This document shows positions 28,137 through 36,482 of a DNA stretch of 64,000 nucleotides, piece after piece. This stretch comes from Prosthecobacter debontii (GTDB lineage Bacteria; Verrucomicrobiota; Verrucomicrobiia; Verrucomicrobiales; Verrucomicrobiaceae): NCBI RefSeq assembly GCF_900167535.1, contig NZ_FUYE01000002.1, forward strand, positions 62,001 through 126,000. Reading direction: 5' to 3'. How positions within the stretch are numbered: position 1 is the stretch's first letter; each line of letters begins with the position of its first letter. Below the pieces are notes generated by a model. The model had not been told where the DNA came from, ran no database searches, and was given only the letters and a program-made list of their open reading frames with translations. Both the position numbers and the translations under genes were made by a program.

Positions 28137-29666
28137 ATGCGCCTTTCCATCTTCCCCCTCGCAGCTTGTTTGTTGCTGCATCTCGCCCTTCCCGTCTTCG
28201 CCGGTGAGCCCACCAATGCCAAAGAAGCCGAGGCCCAGAAGAAAGCTGCGGAAGCCCAAAAGGTCGCCGAACAAAAAGCGCTGAATGAGAAGTTCGCCGC
28301 TTGGAAAGCCACCCTGTCACCAGAGCAGCAAGCCTGGGAAACCGTGCTGGAGCAAAACCTCGGCATGGGCTTTTACCTGCCGCTTTACCAGAAGGACAAG
28401 CTCGCTGGCCGGGTCACCGCTTGGGATTATGTGAAGGCTGATCCCAAGCTGCCACGAGTGCTGCTGATTGGCGATTCCATCTCCCGGGGTTACACCCTCG
28501 CCGTGCGGAAAGAATTGGCCGGTGTCGCCAACCTCCACCGTGCGCCCGAGAACTGTGGCCCAACCGCCAACGGCCTCAAGAAACTCCCCGTCTGGCTGGG
28601 CGAGGGCAAGTGGGACATCATCCATTTCAACTTCGGCATTCATGACCGGAAGACACCGCTGCCGGATTACGAATCGCGGCTGGATCAGATCGCCACGCAG
28701 CTCAAGGCGACGGGGGCGCGTGTGATCTGGGCGAGCACCACCCCGGTGGCCGAAGGCGGCATGAAGGACGCCACGAATGCGGACCTGATCGCCCGCAACG
28801 AAATCGCCGCGAAAGTGATGCAAAAGCACGGCATTGAGATCAATGATCTCTACACCTGGATTGAGCCTGATCTCGCCAAGTATCAGAACCCGAACGATGT
28901 GCATTTCAGCAATGACGGTTATGATCGCCTGGGCGAACAGGTCGCCGGAACCATCCGCAAAATCATTCCTACGCTGCCCGGCATCAACACCGCGCTCATC
29001 CCCATGGGGAAGCTGGAAAAGGACGGCTATGACTGGGAGGCCCGTCATGCTGAGATCATGAAGATCAAAAACGAGGTCAATCCGGAAGTCGTCCTCATTG
29101 GCGACTCCATCACCCATTTCTGGGGCGGCCTGCCGGAGGGCGGGAAGATCGGCAATCGCGGTACAGAGACATGGCAAACCTTGTTCGGTCAGCGCCGCGC
29201 CCTCAACCTGGGTTTTGGCTGGGATCGCACTCAAAATGTCTTAAAGCGGATTCAGTTAGGCGAGTTGGATGGCTTAAACCCGAAGGCCATCGTGATCCAC
29301 ATCGGCACCAACAACCTGGCGAAAACCGTGAATGCCCGCGATAACACGCCCGAAGAGATTGCCGCAGGCATCAGCGAGATCGTCGCGCAAGCGCATCTGA
29401 AATGCCCGCAGGCCAAGATTATTCTCATGGCCATCTTCCCGCGCGGTAAAACAGCAGCGGAACCTCGTCGGGCCATTTTGCGCGATATCAATCAGCGCAT
29501 CGCCCCTCTCGGCAGCCAGCCCTACGTCACCTTCCTGGACATCACAGACAACTGGCTTGAAAAGGATGGCTCCATCTCCAAGGAGATCATGCCGGATGCC
29601 CTGCACCCTAACCAAAAGGGCTATGGCATTTGGGCCGAGGCGTTAAAAACCTTGTTGCCTGAGTAA
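28137..29666 (+). CDS. Secreted protein with two SGNH/GDSL hydrolase domains
   Basis: The 509-residue protein has a signal peptide (cleaved near VFAGE, residue 22) and a Lys/Ala/Glu-rich helical linker (about 25-60). SGNH domain one has IGDSISRG with Ser114 and NDVHFS with Asp254/His256. SGNH domain two has IGDSITHFW with Ser324, the HIGTNN motif and DALHPN with Asp487/His490. Both triads look intact. The second domain resembles acetylhydrolases/platelet-activating-factor acetylhydrolase-like esterases; the first resembles the sialate/carbohydrate esterase kind. A likely role is removing ester groups from polysaccharides. ATG 28137 is chosen because it gives the signal peptide; the frame is open upstream to 28026 through the inverted repeat. 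Confidence 0.9.
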   Translation: MRLSIFPLAACLLLHLALPVFAGEPTNAKEAEAQKKAAEAQKVAEQKALNEKFAAWKATLSPEQQAWETVLEQNLGMGFYLPLYQKDKLAGRVTAWDYVKADPKLPRVLLIGDSISRGYTLAVRKELAGVANLHRAPENCGPTANGLKKLPVWLGEGKWDIIHFNFGIHDRKTPLPDYESRLDQIATQLKATGARVIWASTTPVAEGGMKDATNADLIARNEIAAKVMQKHGIEINDLYTWIEPDLAKYQNPNDVHFSNDGYDRLGEQVAGTIRKIIPTLPGINTALIPMGKLEKDGYDWEARHAEIMKIKNEVNPEVVLIGDSITHFWGGLPEGGKIGNRGTETWQTLFGQRRALNLGFGWDRTQNVLKRIQLGELDGLNPKAIVIHIGTNNLAKTVNARDNTPEEIAAGISEIVAQAHLKCPQAKIILMAIFPRGKTAAEPRRAILRDINQRIAPLGSQPYVTFLDITDNWLEKDGSISKEIMPDALHPNQKGYGIWAEALKTLLPE

Positions 29667-29730
29667 ACGGGAGCTCTGGGGCCTACCAGCCTCCCCTTCA
29701 GTTCCCTCGACTTGTTAGTAGTGTGGATTT

Positions 29731-29975
29731 AAGCCCAACGGGCTTGTGTCATTCAGCCCGGGGTTGGCTCAACCCCGGATCGTGGGACGAAAGACATCCC
29801 CAGCAGAGGCGAAGCCTGAAAGGCTTCCGTCCATCCCGGAAAGACCAAAAAGACAGGGCACCTCCTCTATCGTGGACGGAACCCCGTTGGGGTTCGTCTC
29901 AGATCCGAACGTTCGTTCTTGGAATATCCCAGGGTTCAGAGAACCCTGGGCTCAGTTCCACAAACCCTTTGGTTT
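29731..29975. repeat. Chain of six short hairpins in a gene-free region
   Basis: The 335-nt gap 29667-30001 contains six separate palindromes of different sequence, each with a 3-4 nt loop: 29731-29745 (AAGCCC/GGGCTT), 29758-29778 (CCGGGGTTG/CAACCCCGG), 29811-29827 (GAAGCCT/AGGCTTC), 29879-29895 (GAACCCC/GGGGTTC), 29928-29950 (10-bp stem CCCAGGGTTC) and 29962-29975 (AAACC/GGTTT). Stems pair only with themselves. The region can be read as a short open frame, but its sequence is fully explained by the palindromes. It lies between two convergent genes. Function unknown; a structured RNA or a dispersed repeat family would fit. Confidence 0.7.
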
Positions 29976-30001
29976 TGAAGAAGAAGGTATTCTCAGTCCA
30001 C

Positions 30002-30658
30002 CTAGCGGCGGCGGCGAAGCAGCAGGCCCAGGGAACTGATCAGGAGAAAGAGCAGACGTGAGGGCTCAGGCACCATGCTGGAGGCCCCGGCGGTGCTGTA
30101 GGCGGCCTGGATTCCTTCGCCAAAGTAGTTGCCGGAGTGAGCGGTGGAACTGCCCCACAGGAGGGTGGCATTGCCACTGCTGAGGTCGATGATGGCGGAG
30201 GCGTTGAAGAAGGGGGAGTCCTCTTGAAAGAGGCCGCTGTGCTTAAAGATAAGCAGCTCGGTGGAGTCGGCCAGCGTGGCGGCATTGCCGATGATGGAGT
30301 AGATAGACTCGCCGATGAAGTCGCTACCTTCCAGGATGGGGGCCTGGGCATTGCCTTCCAGAGCTCCGGCGCCAAAGGCCCACCAGGCGCTGGCTTCATC
30401 CAGAGCCTCGAAGGCACCGCCGGAGGTCACCAGATCAAAGGCGATGGCGTCCAGGTTCTGGAGTTGGGTATCGCTGAGGCCGGAGAAGTAACCCACGCCG
30501 ACATAGACGTTTTGCAAAGCCGTGCCGGTGCTGGAGACGATGGCATTGGTGGAGCCGTCGTGGGTGACGTTGGTGATCAAGACCGAAGCGGCCGGGCTGA
30601 CGACGGGCAGCAGGGTCATCAGGGCAGCGATGCCGAGGGTGCAGAGGGAGAAACGCAT
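30002..30658 (-). CDS. PEP-CTERM-sorted secreted protein
   Basis: The 218-residue protein has an N-terminal signal peptide (to about ASPA, residue 24). Its C-terminus is a canonical PEP-CTERM sorting signal: VPEPSR, a hydrophobic helix (LLFLLISSLGLLL) and a terminal RRRR. Such proteins are recognised by an exosortase, cleaved, and attached or released at the outer surface, often with exopolysaccharide. The body (about 25-195) has beta-rich, Gly/Ser/Ala-rich sequence with no domain I know. The TIGR02597-like gene lies 51 nt upstream on the same strand, so the two may be co-expressed. No exosortase is in the window. Confidence 0.88.
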   Translation of the reverse strand: MRFSLCTLGIAALMTLLPVVSPAASVLITNVTHDGSTNAIVSSTGTALQNVYVGVGYFSGLSDTQLQNLDAIAFDLVTSGGAFEALDEASAWWAFGAGALEGNAQAPILEGSDFIGESIYSIIGNAATLADSTELLIFKHSGLFQEDSPFFNASAIIDLSSGNATLLWGSSTAHSGNYFGEGIQAAYSTAGASSMVPEPSRLLFLLISSLGLLLRRRR

Positions 30659-30709
30659 GGGGGGTTGGTGCGAGACAGGGTTGGAAAAGGCAGACGGGGA
30701 GGCAGGGAA

Positions 30710-31714
30710 TTAAAGATCCCCGTAGAGGCTGCTGTCTGGGGCCAGCTTGATGTTGGAGGCGGCGGCTTTGCGCTCGATGATGAACCCCGGTGTCAGGGCC
30801 ACTCCGGCTTGGTCGGCATTCCCTGCTCCAATGGCGCGCCACCCGGCAGTGATGCTGGGGGGCTGGGCCACGGCGTAGTAGTATTTGTCATAGCCGCCGG
30901 AGGCATTGGTGAGCCAGATGACATCCGCTGTGGTCGGGGTGCCGGACTGGAGAGAGGTGGCCAGGCCCGAGTTCCCCAGGGTGGCTCCCAGAGGGTAGCT
31001 GCGCTCCAGGTAGTTGAATCCGCTGGTGATGGGGATGACGCTGACGGTCGTCTTCACCACGCCGGAGACCGTCAGCCGCAGGTCGCCTGGGGCGCGGCGC
31101 TCAATGATGATGCCCTCCACGTGATAGATGGGGGTCTTCGCCATATCCGCGTTCCCGGCCCCGATCATGCGCCAACCGGCGGTGAGGAAGGGAGGGCTGG
31201 CAGCGGCGTAGTAGAGCTTGTCAAAGCCGCCGTTTTCCTTGGGCACCCACACCATGTCCGCCGTCTGGGAGTTTCCCGTTTTCAGTCCCGCCTCGTTGTT
31301 GAGGCCAAAGATGTCCGCCAGGGTGGTGGCAGCGCGGATTTCGTAGCGCACGCCTGCCGTCACATAGGCGGAGAGGTCGCTCACGGTGTCCAGGGTGGTG
31401 GCACCGATGGGGGTGATGATGGACCAGCAGCCTTGATTCACCCCATCCACCAACTCCAACCACAGCCGGGTGCCGGGGGGCAGCGCGGTCTGGAAGTCTC
31501 CCTGAGCATCCGTCACGCTCGTGGCGGTGGCGGATTCCAGCGATCCCGAGGCGAGCACGGGACGCAGAAAGTTGATCCCGATCAGGCTGTAGTTTCCGCC
31601 TTTCACCGTCAGGGTCTGGAAGCCGGAAGGCTCCGTCTTGGCCTCCTGAGCTGAGGCAGAAGTGAGGGCTAAAACGGCAGCGGCCAGCCAGGGCAAGGCG
31701 GCTTGGGGTTTCAT
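30710..31714 (-). CDS. Secreted protein with an internal two-fold repeat (TIGR02597-like)
   Basis: The 334-residue protein has a signal peptide (MKPQAALPW...SASAQE). It contains two copies of a motif: a W-[VI]-P/T-N-G-G-[FY]-DK-[LY]-YYA phrase, then TAGWR-[MA]-IGAGNAD, then GIIIERR or GFIIERK. The copies lie at about residues 165-215 and 270-325. This pattern recalls the Verrucomicrobium paralogous family TIGR02597, from memory. The function is unknown. ATG at 31714 is preferred over codons at 31723 and 31732 because it starts the signal peptide. It is divergent from the lipoprotein gene across 270 nt in which I see no clear element. Confidence 0.78.
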   Translation of the reverse strand: MKPQAALPWLAAAVLALTSASAQEAKTEPSGFQTLTVKGGNYSLIGINFLRPVLASGSLESATATSVTDAQGDFQTALPPGTRLWLELVDGVNQGCWSIITPIGATTLDTVSDLSAYVTAGVRYEIRAATTLADIFGLNNEAGLKTGNSQTADMVWVPKENGGFDKLYYAAASPPFLTAGWRMIGAGNADMAKTPIYHVEGIIIERRAPGDLRLTVSGVVKTTVSVIPITSGFNYLERSYPLGATLGNSGLATSLQSGTPTTADVIWLTNASGGYDKYYYAVAQPPSITAGWRAIGAGNADQAGVALTPGFIIERKAAASNIKLAPDSSLYGDL

Positions 31715-31984
31715 CGGGGGCATCTCAAACATGCCAGGGGGATAGCGTGAAATCTCAGCCTGCGTTATTGATTTAGCGTGACGATCTCGAGCCAGATCTC
31801 GGGGTCTCGTGGACTTTCATTAGGGCTGGTCGGGGGCCTAAAAACCCGTTCTGTAGGATCAAAAAAGCACGCGGTAGAGGCCAGGGGTGGGCTGCAAACT
31901 GTCGCCGAGTTGAAACAAATACCCGCTTTCCCTGGCACAGATTCGTATTCACTGTCTGACCGCGTGATGTTTTTTTCCTCGACC

Positions 31985-32755
31985 ATGATCGTCCGGCTGC
32001 TGCTGCCGATGCTCATCCTCCTGGGATGCAGTTCTTGCAGTTCCATGCAGAGACTGGCGAAAGCCGGTGCTGCCGAGCCCTCCGCCTTCCTCGCCAACGG
32101 ACCCAAGCTGCAGAAGACCAAGGCCAAGTATGACCCCTTCCTGCGTGTGTGGCGGAATGACTCGCGCGAGGTCTGGGCCAAGGCGGAGGCGAAGAAAAAG
32201 CTCTACATCGCCCCGGTCTCCCTGGACTACCTGAGACCGATGACCCAGCCGCTTTCCCGCGTGGAGGTGAGGGAGAAATCCCGGCAGAAGGAGGCCCAGA
32301 AACTGGCGGTGTATATGCGGGAGCAGTTTGCCCTCGCCTTTAAAAACTCGCCAAACGCGCATTACGAGATCGTGGACGAACCGGAGAAGGACGCGCTGAC
32401 GCTGGAGATGGCCATTGTGGAGTTCAACCCCAACTCGATCGTAGCCGGGATCACAAGAAGGGCCATCAACCTGATCGCCGTGCCCGGCGCGGAATCCCTG
32501 GTGGGCCGCCAATTGAAGGGGAATATCGCCATGGAGGGTCGCGTGACCGATCCGGCGCAGAAGCAGAGCCTCTACGAATTTGCCGATGCCGAGCAGAATC
32601 AATCCGCCCTGATCCTGTCCGTGCACGATTACAATGCCTACAGCGCCGCCCGGAAGATCATCCGTGGCTGGGCGACCCAGTTTGAGGAGGTGACGCGCAC
32701 CAAACCGGGCGAGCGGGTGAAGGACAGCGCTGCCTTCACGCTCTGGCTGTGGTGA
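31985..32755 (+). CDS. Lipoprotein of unknown function (possibly DUF3313-like)
   Basis: The 256-residue product starts MIVRLLLPMLILLGCSSC, a lipoprotein signal with lipid-modified Cys near residue 15. The body includes a helical LRVW...REVWAKAEAKKKLYIAPV segment, a region resembling proteins that are targeted to the outer membrane (YMREQFALAFKNSPNAHYEIVDEPEKDALTLEMA split over about 115-150), and a final basic, Trp-rich end. The pattern of a stated value that must be compared across a lipoprotein family suggests DUF3313, but I hold that weakly. The open frame extends upstream to 31778 without signal features. It converges with the small PEP-CTERM gene, 25 nt away. Confidence 0.72.
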   Translation: MIVRLLLPMLILLGCSSCSSMQRLAKAGAAEPSAFLANGPKLQKTKAKYDPFLRVWRNDSREVWAKAEAKKKLYIAPVSLDYLRPMTQPLSRVEVREKSRQKEAQKLAVYMREQFALAFKNSPNAHYEIVDEPEKDALTLEMAIVEFNPNSIVAGITRRAINLIAVPGAESLVGRQLKGNIAMEGRVTDPAQKQSLYEFADAEQNQSALILSVHDYNAYSAARKIIRGWATQFEEVTRTKPGERVKDSAAFTLWLW

Positions 32756-32780
32756 GGCCGGACCTAGCGGATGGGATTAG

Positions 32781-33011
32781 TTAGCCTTTGCGTTTCAAAT
32801 TCAGCCACGCTTTCCGGTAAGTGAAGGCGATGGCCATGATGCCGACTCCCAAAAGCACCGCCCGGGAAGGCTCGGGCACAGGCAGAACATCCGCAGCACC
32901 CGAGGGTGCCCAGAGAAGATCTGCCGCCTCACCCGCCGCTGACTGCCCAGAGGAATGCGCCATCGCCACAGCAAATGCTGTCGTCGCCAGCCAATAAAGA
33001 ATCGTGCGCAT
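32781..33011 (-). CDS. Very small PEP-CTERM protein
   Basis: The 76-residue protein has a signal peptide (about 1-27), only about 20 residues of mature sequence, and then a PEP-CTERM signal: VPEPSRAVLLGVGIMAIAF followed by the basic TYRKAWLNLKRK. After both cleavages almost nothing would remain. It could be a real small sorted peptide, a remnant, or a linker for the surface. The arrangement of features is complete, so I treat it as a gene. Confidence 0.68.
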   Translation of the reverse strand: MRTILYWLATTAFAVAMAHSSGQSAAGEAADLLWAPSGAADVLPVPEPSRAVLLGVGIMAIAFTYRKAWLNLKRKG

Positions 33012-33097
33012 ACCGTCGGGGGGAACCTCTTGATTAAGAAATCAAATTTAAGAAGACAGGGCAAGACAAATCCATCTTCTTCAACGGATTACGTTTC

Positions 33098-34630
33098 TCA
33101 GCGGCGCCACTGATACATCCAGCGCTCGGAAATGATACGGTCGCCATCCTTCATCTCACACATCAGCTCCAGGAGATTGGTGCTGTCAGGCACGTCCAGT
33201 TTGAAAAAGGCGCGCCAGCCACCCGTCTCGCGGTTAAACATCACACGCTTATCCAGCACCTTCGCCGGATCGCCGTTAACCACCACGTCCACATCTGGCA
33301 CCCAGTCCTGGGGTTTCTTCAGATTCAGGCCTCCCTTGGTAAAGTCGATGACGTACTCGTGATCGTCCGCCTTCATCACAAAACCACGGCGGGTGGAGAT
33401 AACCTTGCAGAGCAGGCCAGGGAGTTGCTCATCCTGCCAGGCGAGGCGGTATTCGAAGCTGATCGGCTCGGTCGGGCTCTTCGGCAGCTCGCTGGGCCGC
33501 CACATGGCGACAATGTTATCCCAGGTCTCCTCGCCGGTGGAGAGCTCCACGAGGACGACGGAGCCCTTGGAGAAACCTTTGATCGGCTCCACCCACACGC
33601 TGGGGCGGCGGTGATACATGGCCTCGAGGTCCTGGAAATTGGCAAAGTCACGATCGCGCTCGCCCAGACCAAAGCCCTTGAGTTTATCGACATCGAAGAC
33701 GCTCAGGCGGAGATCTCGGCTGACATCCAGCGGACGCCAGATGGAGGGGCCGTTCTCGATCTCGATCTGGAGACCATCACTGTCATGCACCTCCGGGCGG
33801 AAGTCATAGGGCTTCGGATGGCTGTTTTCACCAAACCAGAACATGCTGGAGAATGGGGCGATGCCGAGCATCTCCACGGGTTTACGTAGAAACAGCGTGG
33901 CTTTCACGATCATGTCCGTGGTCTTGCCTGGGCTGGCATCGAATTGATACGCTCCCGTGATGCTGGGACCATTGAGCAGGGCCAGCACAGTAAAGTATTT
34001 TTCACCGGCCTTCGGCTGCTTGAACCAAAAGTGGGTGAAGTCTGGAAACTCCTCCGGTTTCCCGCCGATGGTGTTCACCGCCACGCCACGAGCACTGATG
34101 CCGTAACCCAACTCCGTGGTCACCGCCCGATAGTAGCTGGCCCCCATGAAGACCATGAACTCGAAACGCTTGCCCATGAAGGCATGCGGGGCCAGGACGC
34201 GGAAACCGGCATAACCTTCGGGCTTCTTCAGGTTCTCAGGCAGTTTCAAATCATCGTAATCAAAGAGCCCTTGATCAAAGGCGATCGGTGTGGTGGTGAC
34301 GCCATCCACATTGTAAAAAACGACCGGCTTTTTAAACATCCAGCCAGGATGGAAGAACTGGACTTTGTAAGTATCCCCCAAGTCTGAATACACCGATTTC
34401 TCCTCCCGGAAACGGATCTTGCGATGGCCGTCATACTTCAGTCCTTCAAAGAACGGATCGAGCTGCTGAGAGGGAGCCTCGTATGGCTGCTGGGCCAATT
34501 GAGCCGCCAGTTTCTGCAACGACTCATAGTCCGTCACCTCCGTCAGGGGAAGATCAGCAGCATGAGCGGCCAGGGAGGCAGCAGCGGATAAAGACAGAAT
34601 CCAAGACCCAAGGGAGCGGGGGGCAGTCAT
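33098..34630 (-). CDS. opgG: Glucan biosynthesis protein OpgG/MdoG family
   Basis: The 510-residue protein has a signal peptide (to about AAHA, residue 25) and matches the periplasmic OpgG/OpgD family throughout: PYEAPSQQLDPFFEGLKYD, FHPGWMFKKPVVFYNVDG, APFSSMFWFGENS, HDSDGLQIEIENGPSIWRPL split over about 275-310, and FQDLEAMYHRRPS. OpgG-type proteins make the beta-glucan backbone/branches of osmoregulated periplasmic glucans; recent work shows glucanase activity for this family. The membrane glucosyltransferase OpgH is not in the window. ATG at 34630 is preferred to one at 34669 because it opens the signal peptide. The YceH gene lies 66 nt upstream on the same strand. Confidence 0.92.
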   Translation of the reverse strand: MTAPRSLGSWILSLSAAASLAAHAADLPLTEVTDYESLQKLAAQLAQQPYEAPSQQLDPFFEGLKYDGHRKIRFREEKSVYSDLGDTYKVQFFHPGWMFKKPVVFYNVDGVTTTPIAFDQGLFDYDDLKLPENLKKPEGYAGFRVLAPHAFMGKRFEFMVFMGASYYRAVTTELGYGISARGVAVNTIGGKPEEFPDFTHFWFKQPKAGEKYFTVLALLNGPSITGAYQFDASPGKTTDMIVKATLFLRKPVEMLGIAPFSSMFWFGENSHPKPYDFRPEVHDSDGLQIEIENGPSIWRPLDVSRDLRLSVFDVDKLKGFGLGERDRDFANFQDLEAMYHRRPSVWVEPIKGFSKGSVVLVELSTGEETWDNIVAMWRPSELPKSPTEPISFEYRLAWQDEQLPGLLCKVISTRRGFVMKADDHEYVIDFTKGGLNLKKPQDWVPDVDVVVNGDPAKVLDKRVMFNRETGGWRAFFKLDVPDSTNLLELMCEMKDGDRIISERWMYQWRR

Positions 34631-34696
34631 AGAGAAACGTAAGAGCACCGCAAGCATGCCCTTACGCATCTGACAGTCAACACCCAGACACGACGC

Positions 34697-35374
34697 TCAA
34701 GCCTCAATTCCGAGCTTCGTTTTCAAACGTGAGAGCTGGGCCTTTAATAGCTCGATCTCCATCTCCATGCGTCGCTTCCACTCCTGATCCTCCTGGCTCA
34801 CAGGCTGCGCCACCGTCGCCGAGACGATCTCCTCCTGTGGGGCCAGACCTACTGGATCTCCGGTGAGAAGCTGGGCATACAGCGCCACACGACGGCCAGG
34901 CCCTGCGGGGAGACAGGCTGCGACCGGGCCTTCGGGATAAGCGATAAGGTTATTCAACTCGGCCTCCACGCTCTCCAGATCCGGGAAGGTCTGCAGACGC
35001 TCCGTGCGCTGGCGGAGTTCCCCCAGCGTCTGAGCCCCACGTAGCAACAGCACTGCCAGCAAGGCAATGCTTGGCTTCTCTAGCCGTGGCAGTTTGCCTT
35101 TCACATTGTGCCGAAACTTCTGCACGCGTGCTCCTACAACGGTGACCTGAAAGACCCAGCCACGGGTCTTCATGTTCTCCAAAGCACGCTGCACCGTGCC
35201 TTCATCCAGGTTCATCACCGGCTCTCGATTCGTCGATTGGTTACAGGCAGAAACCAAGGCGTTCAGAGTCAGAGGATAATAATCGGGGAGAGTGATTTCC
35301 TTCTCGATCAGGCAACCAAGGATGCGCGCTTCCGTAGCCGTGAGAGTTGGAGAAGAGGGTTGGGGGTCTTCCAT
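34697..35374 (-). CDS. YceH/DUF480-family winged-helix protein
   Basis: The 225-residue protein matches the YceH family: TATEARILGCLIEKEITLPDYYPLT at the start, NQSTNREPVM, then GARVQKFRHN and a second winged-helix unit (LLLRGAQTLGELRQRTERL). It ends in a coiled-coil-like tail with repeated Glu/Lys/Leu (about 190-225). The family is conserved in bacteria but has no established function; two winged helices suggest DNA binding. It is divergent from the FmdB gene over 166 nt and precedes opgG. Confidence 0.92.
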   Translation of the reverse strand: MEDPQPSSPTLTATEARILGCLIEKEITLPDYYPLTLNALVSACNQSTNREPVMNLDEGTVQRALENMKTRGWVFQVTVVGARVQKFRHNVKGKLPRLEKPSIALLAVLLLRGAQTLGELRQRTERLQTFPDLESVEAELNNLIAYPEGPVAACLPAGPGRRVALYAQLLTGDPVGLAPQEEIVSATVAQPVSQEDQEWKRRMEMEIELLKAQLSRLKTKLGIEA

Positions 35375-35540
35375 GACTACAAACTATCCGACAATTTCTT
35401 ATCCGCAAGACTGAGCCCCGTAAGCGGAGCAAATCCTCGAATGTGAATTTCCCTTTGCACGGGAGCGACGTATCCCGCATACATCCGCCCCCAAACGTTT
35501 TCACAGTCCCCCCGAAACTCGATCCCCAAGGAGAATAGCC

Positions 35541-35831
35541 ATGCCCACCTACGACTACGAATGCCAGACCTGCGGTCATCAGTTCGAAGCTCGTCAGTCC
35601 ATGAAGGACCCGCATCTCACCGATTGCCCCGTCGAGTCCTGCCCTGGTCCCGTGAAGCGTAAGATCGGCCTCGGCTCCGGCCTGATCTTCAAAGGCAGCG
35701 GTTTCTACATCACCGACTATCGCAGTGACTCCTATAAAGCTGCTGCGAAGAGTGACGCCGCCTCTTCATCCTCTAGCAGTGGCAGCAGCACTACCTCACC
35801 CCCCGCCAGTCCCAAACCCAGCGGCAGTTAG
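35541..35831 (+). CDS. FmdB-family zinc-ribbon protein
   Basis: The 96-residue protein begins with the diagnostic FmdB motif MPTYDYECQTCGHQFEARQS and a second Cys pair (CPVESCPG), four Cys that bind one zinc. The middle block GSGLIFKGSGFYITDY is also typical. The tail is Ser/Thr/Pro/Ala-rich low complexity. The role is unclear; FmdB was first linked to formamidase regulation. It has the only textbook Shine-Dalgarno for a first gene that I found here, AAGGAG at 35528-35533, 7 nt before the ATG. It ends 5 nt from the convergent Nudix gene. Confidence 0.93.
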   Translation: MPTYDYECQTCGHQFEARQSMKDPHLTDCPVESCPGPVKRKIGLGSGLIFKGSGFYITDYRSDSYKAAAKSDAASSSSSSGSSTTSPPASPKPSGS

Positions 35832-35836
35832 GGAGT

Positions 35837-36322
35837 CTAGCTCCAGTCCACCTGGTGGCTGAGCATGGTGTCGTCGTCGAAGAGAAATCTGCCGACGAAG
35901 TGCTTTTGTTCAATCAGCACTCCTGCCAGCCAGAGCTGATCATCGGACCACATTTCCTCGAAAGGCAAGGCAGACAGCGGCGTCCATAGCGGCACAGCCT
36001 CGTCGGTTTCCACCGCCTCACCCGTCCACTGCGTGGCGCGGTAAACATCCACATGCAGAGCCAGCCCATCGACAAACTGGAACCAAAGCTCGCCATGATG
36101 AACGGGATTCATCGCGGTCACCCCCAACTCCTCCTGAGTCTCCCGGACGGCACATTCTTCGGAGGTTTCTCCGGGGTCCTGCTTCCCCCCAGGGCCATTG
36201 ATTTTCCCTGCACCCAGGCCGCGCTTCTTCCGGATCAGCAGCACTTGGTCTCGCCCCTCGTCCACGATGAACATGAGTGTCGCGCGAACAGAGGGCTGCC
36301 AGTGATTCCAGTCAGGGGTCAT
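35837..36322 (-). CDS. MTH1-like Nudix hydrolase
   Basis: The 161-residue protein carries a complete Nudix box (GGKQDPGETSEECAVRETQ running into EELGV), the Mg-binding motif. Before it, LLIRKKRGLGAGKINGPGG and, near the C-terminus, SDDQLW...VLIEQKHFVGRFLF are close in pattern to human MTH1 (NUDT1). The conserved Asp/Trp pair that reads oxidised purines in MTH1 is represented by MWSDDQLW. It probably hydrolyses 8-oxo-dGTP or related oxidised nucleotides and so protects the DNA precursor pool. It is convergent with FmdB. Confidence 0.93.
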   Translation of the reverse strand: MTPDWNHWQPSVRATLMFIVDEGRDQVLLIRKKRGLGAGKINGPGGKQDPGETSEECAVRETQEELGVTAMNPVHHGELWFQFVDGLALHVDVYRATQWTGEAVETDEAVPLWTPLSALPFEEMWSDDQLWLAGVLIEQKHFVGRFLFDDDTMLSHQVDWS

Positions 36323-36453
36323 AAGGGACGGCGATCATGGCACGACGCAGAAAGAATGCCACCCCGGAAGCCGCATGGCATGAAAACAAGCTCGGGGTCG
36401 CTCCGCCCGCCCTTCTTTCTCTTCGTCGTTAGTTTTCCTGTCCAAATCTCCGC

Positions 36454-36478
36454 TCTCTCGGCCTATCTTCCTGAGAGA
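36454..36478 (+). promoter_or_regulatory. Hairpin just before the second sigma gene start codon
   Basis: TCTCTC (36454-36459) pairs with GAGAGA (36473-36478), and GG/CC just inside add two more pairs past a one-base bulge. The stem ends 4 nt before the ATG at 36483. Position and form parallel the hairpin before the first sigma gene, though the sequence is unrelated. I see no clear promoter hexamers in 36323-36482. Confidence 0.3.
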
Positions 36479-36482
36479 ACCA

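Noticed and set aside
29723-30061. Small open frames across the hairpin chain
   Set aside because: Their sequence is set by palindromes; no start signal or protein family.
30137-31654. 505-residue open frame antisense to the PEP-CTERM and TIGR02597-like genes
   Set aside because: Both minus-strand genes have signal peptides and sorting or repeat motifs; the plus-strand frame is Gly/Asp/Val-rich shadow.
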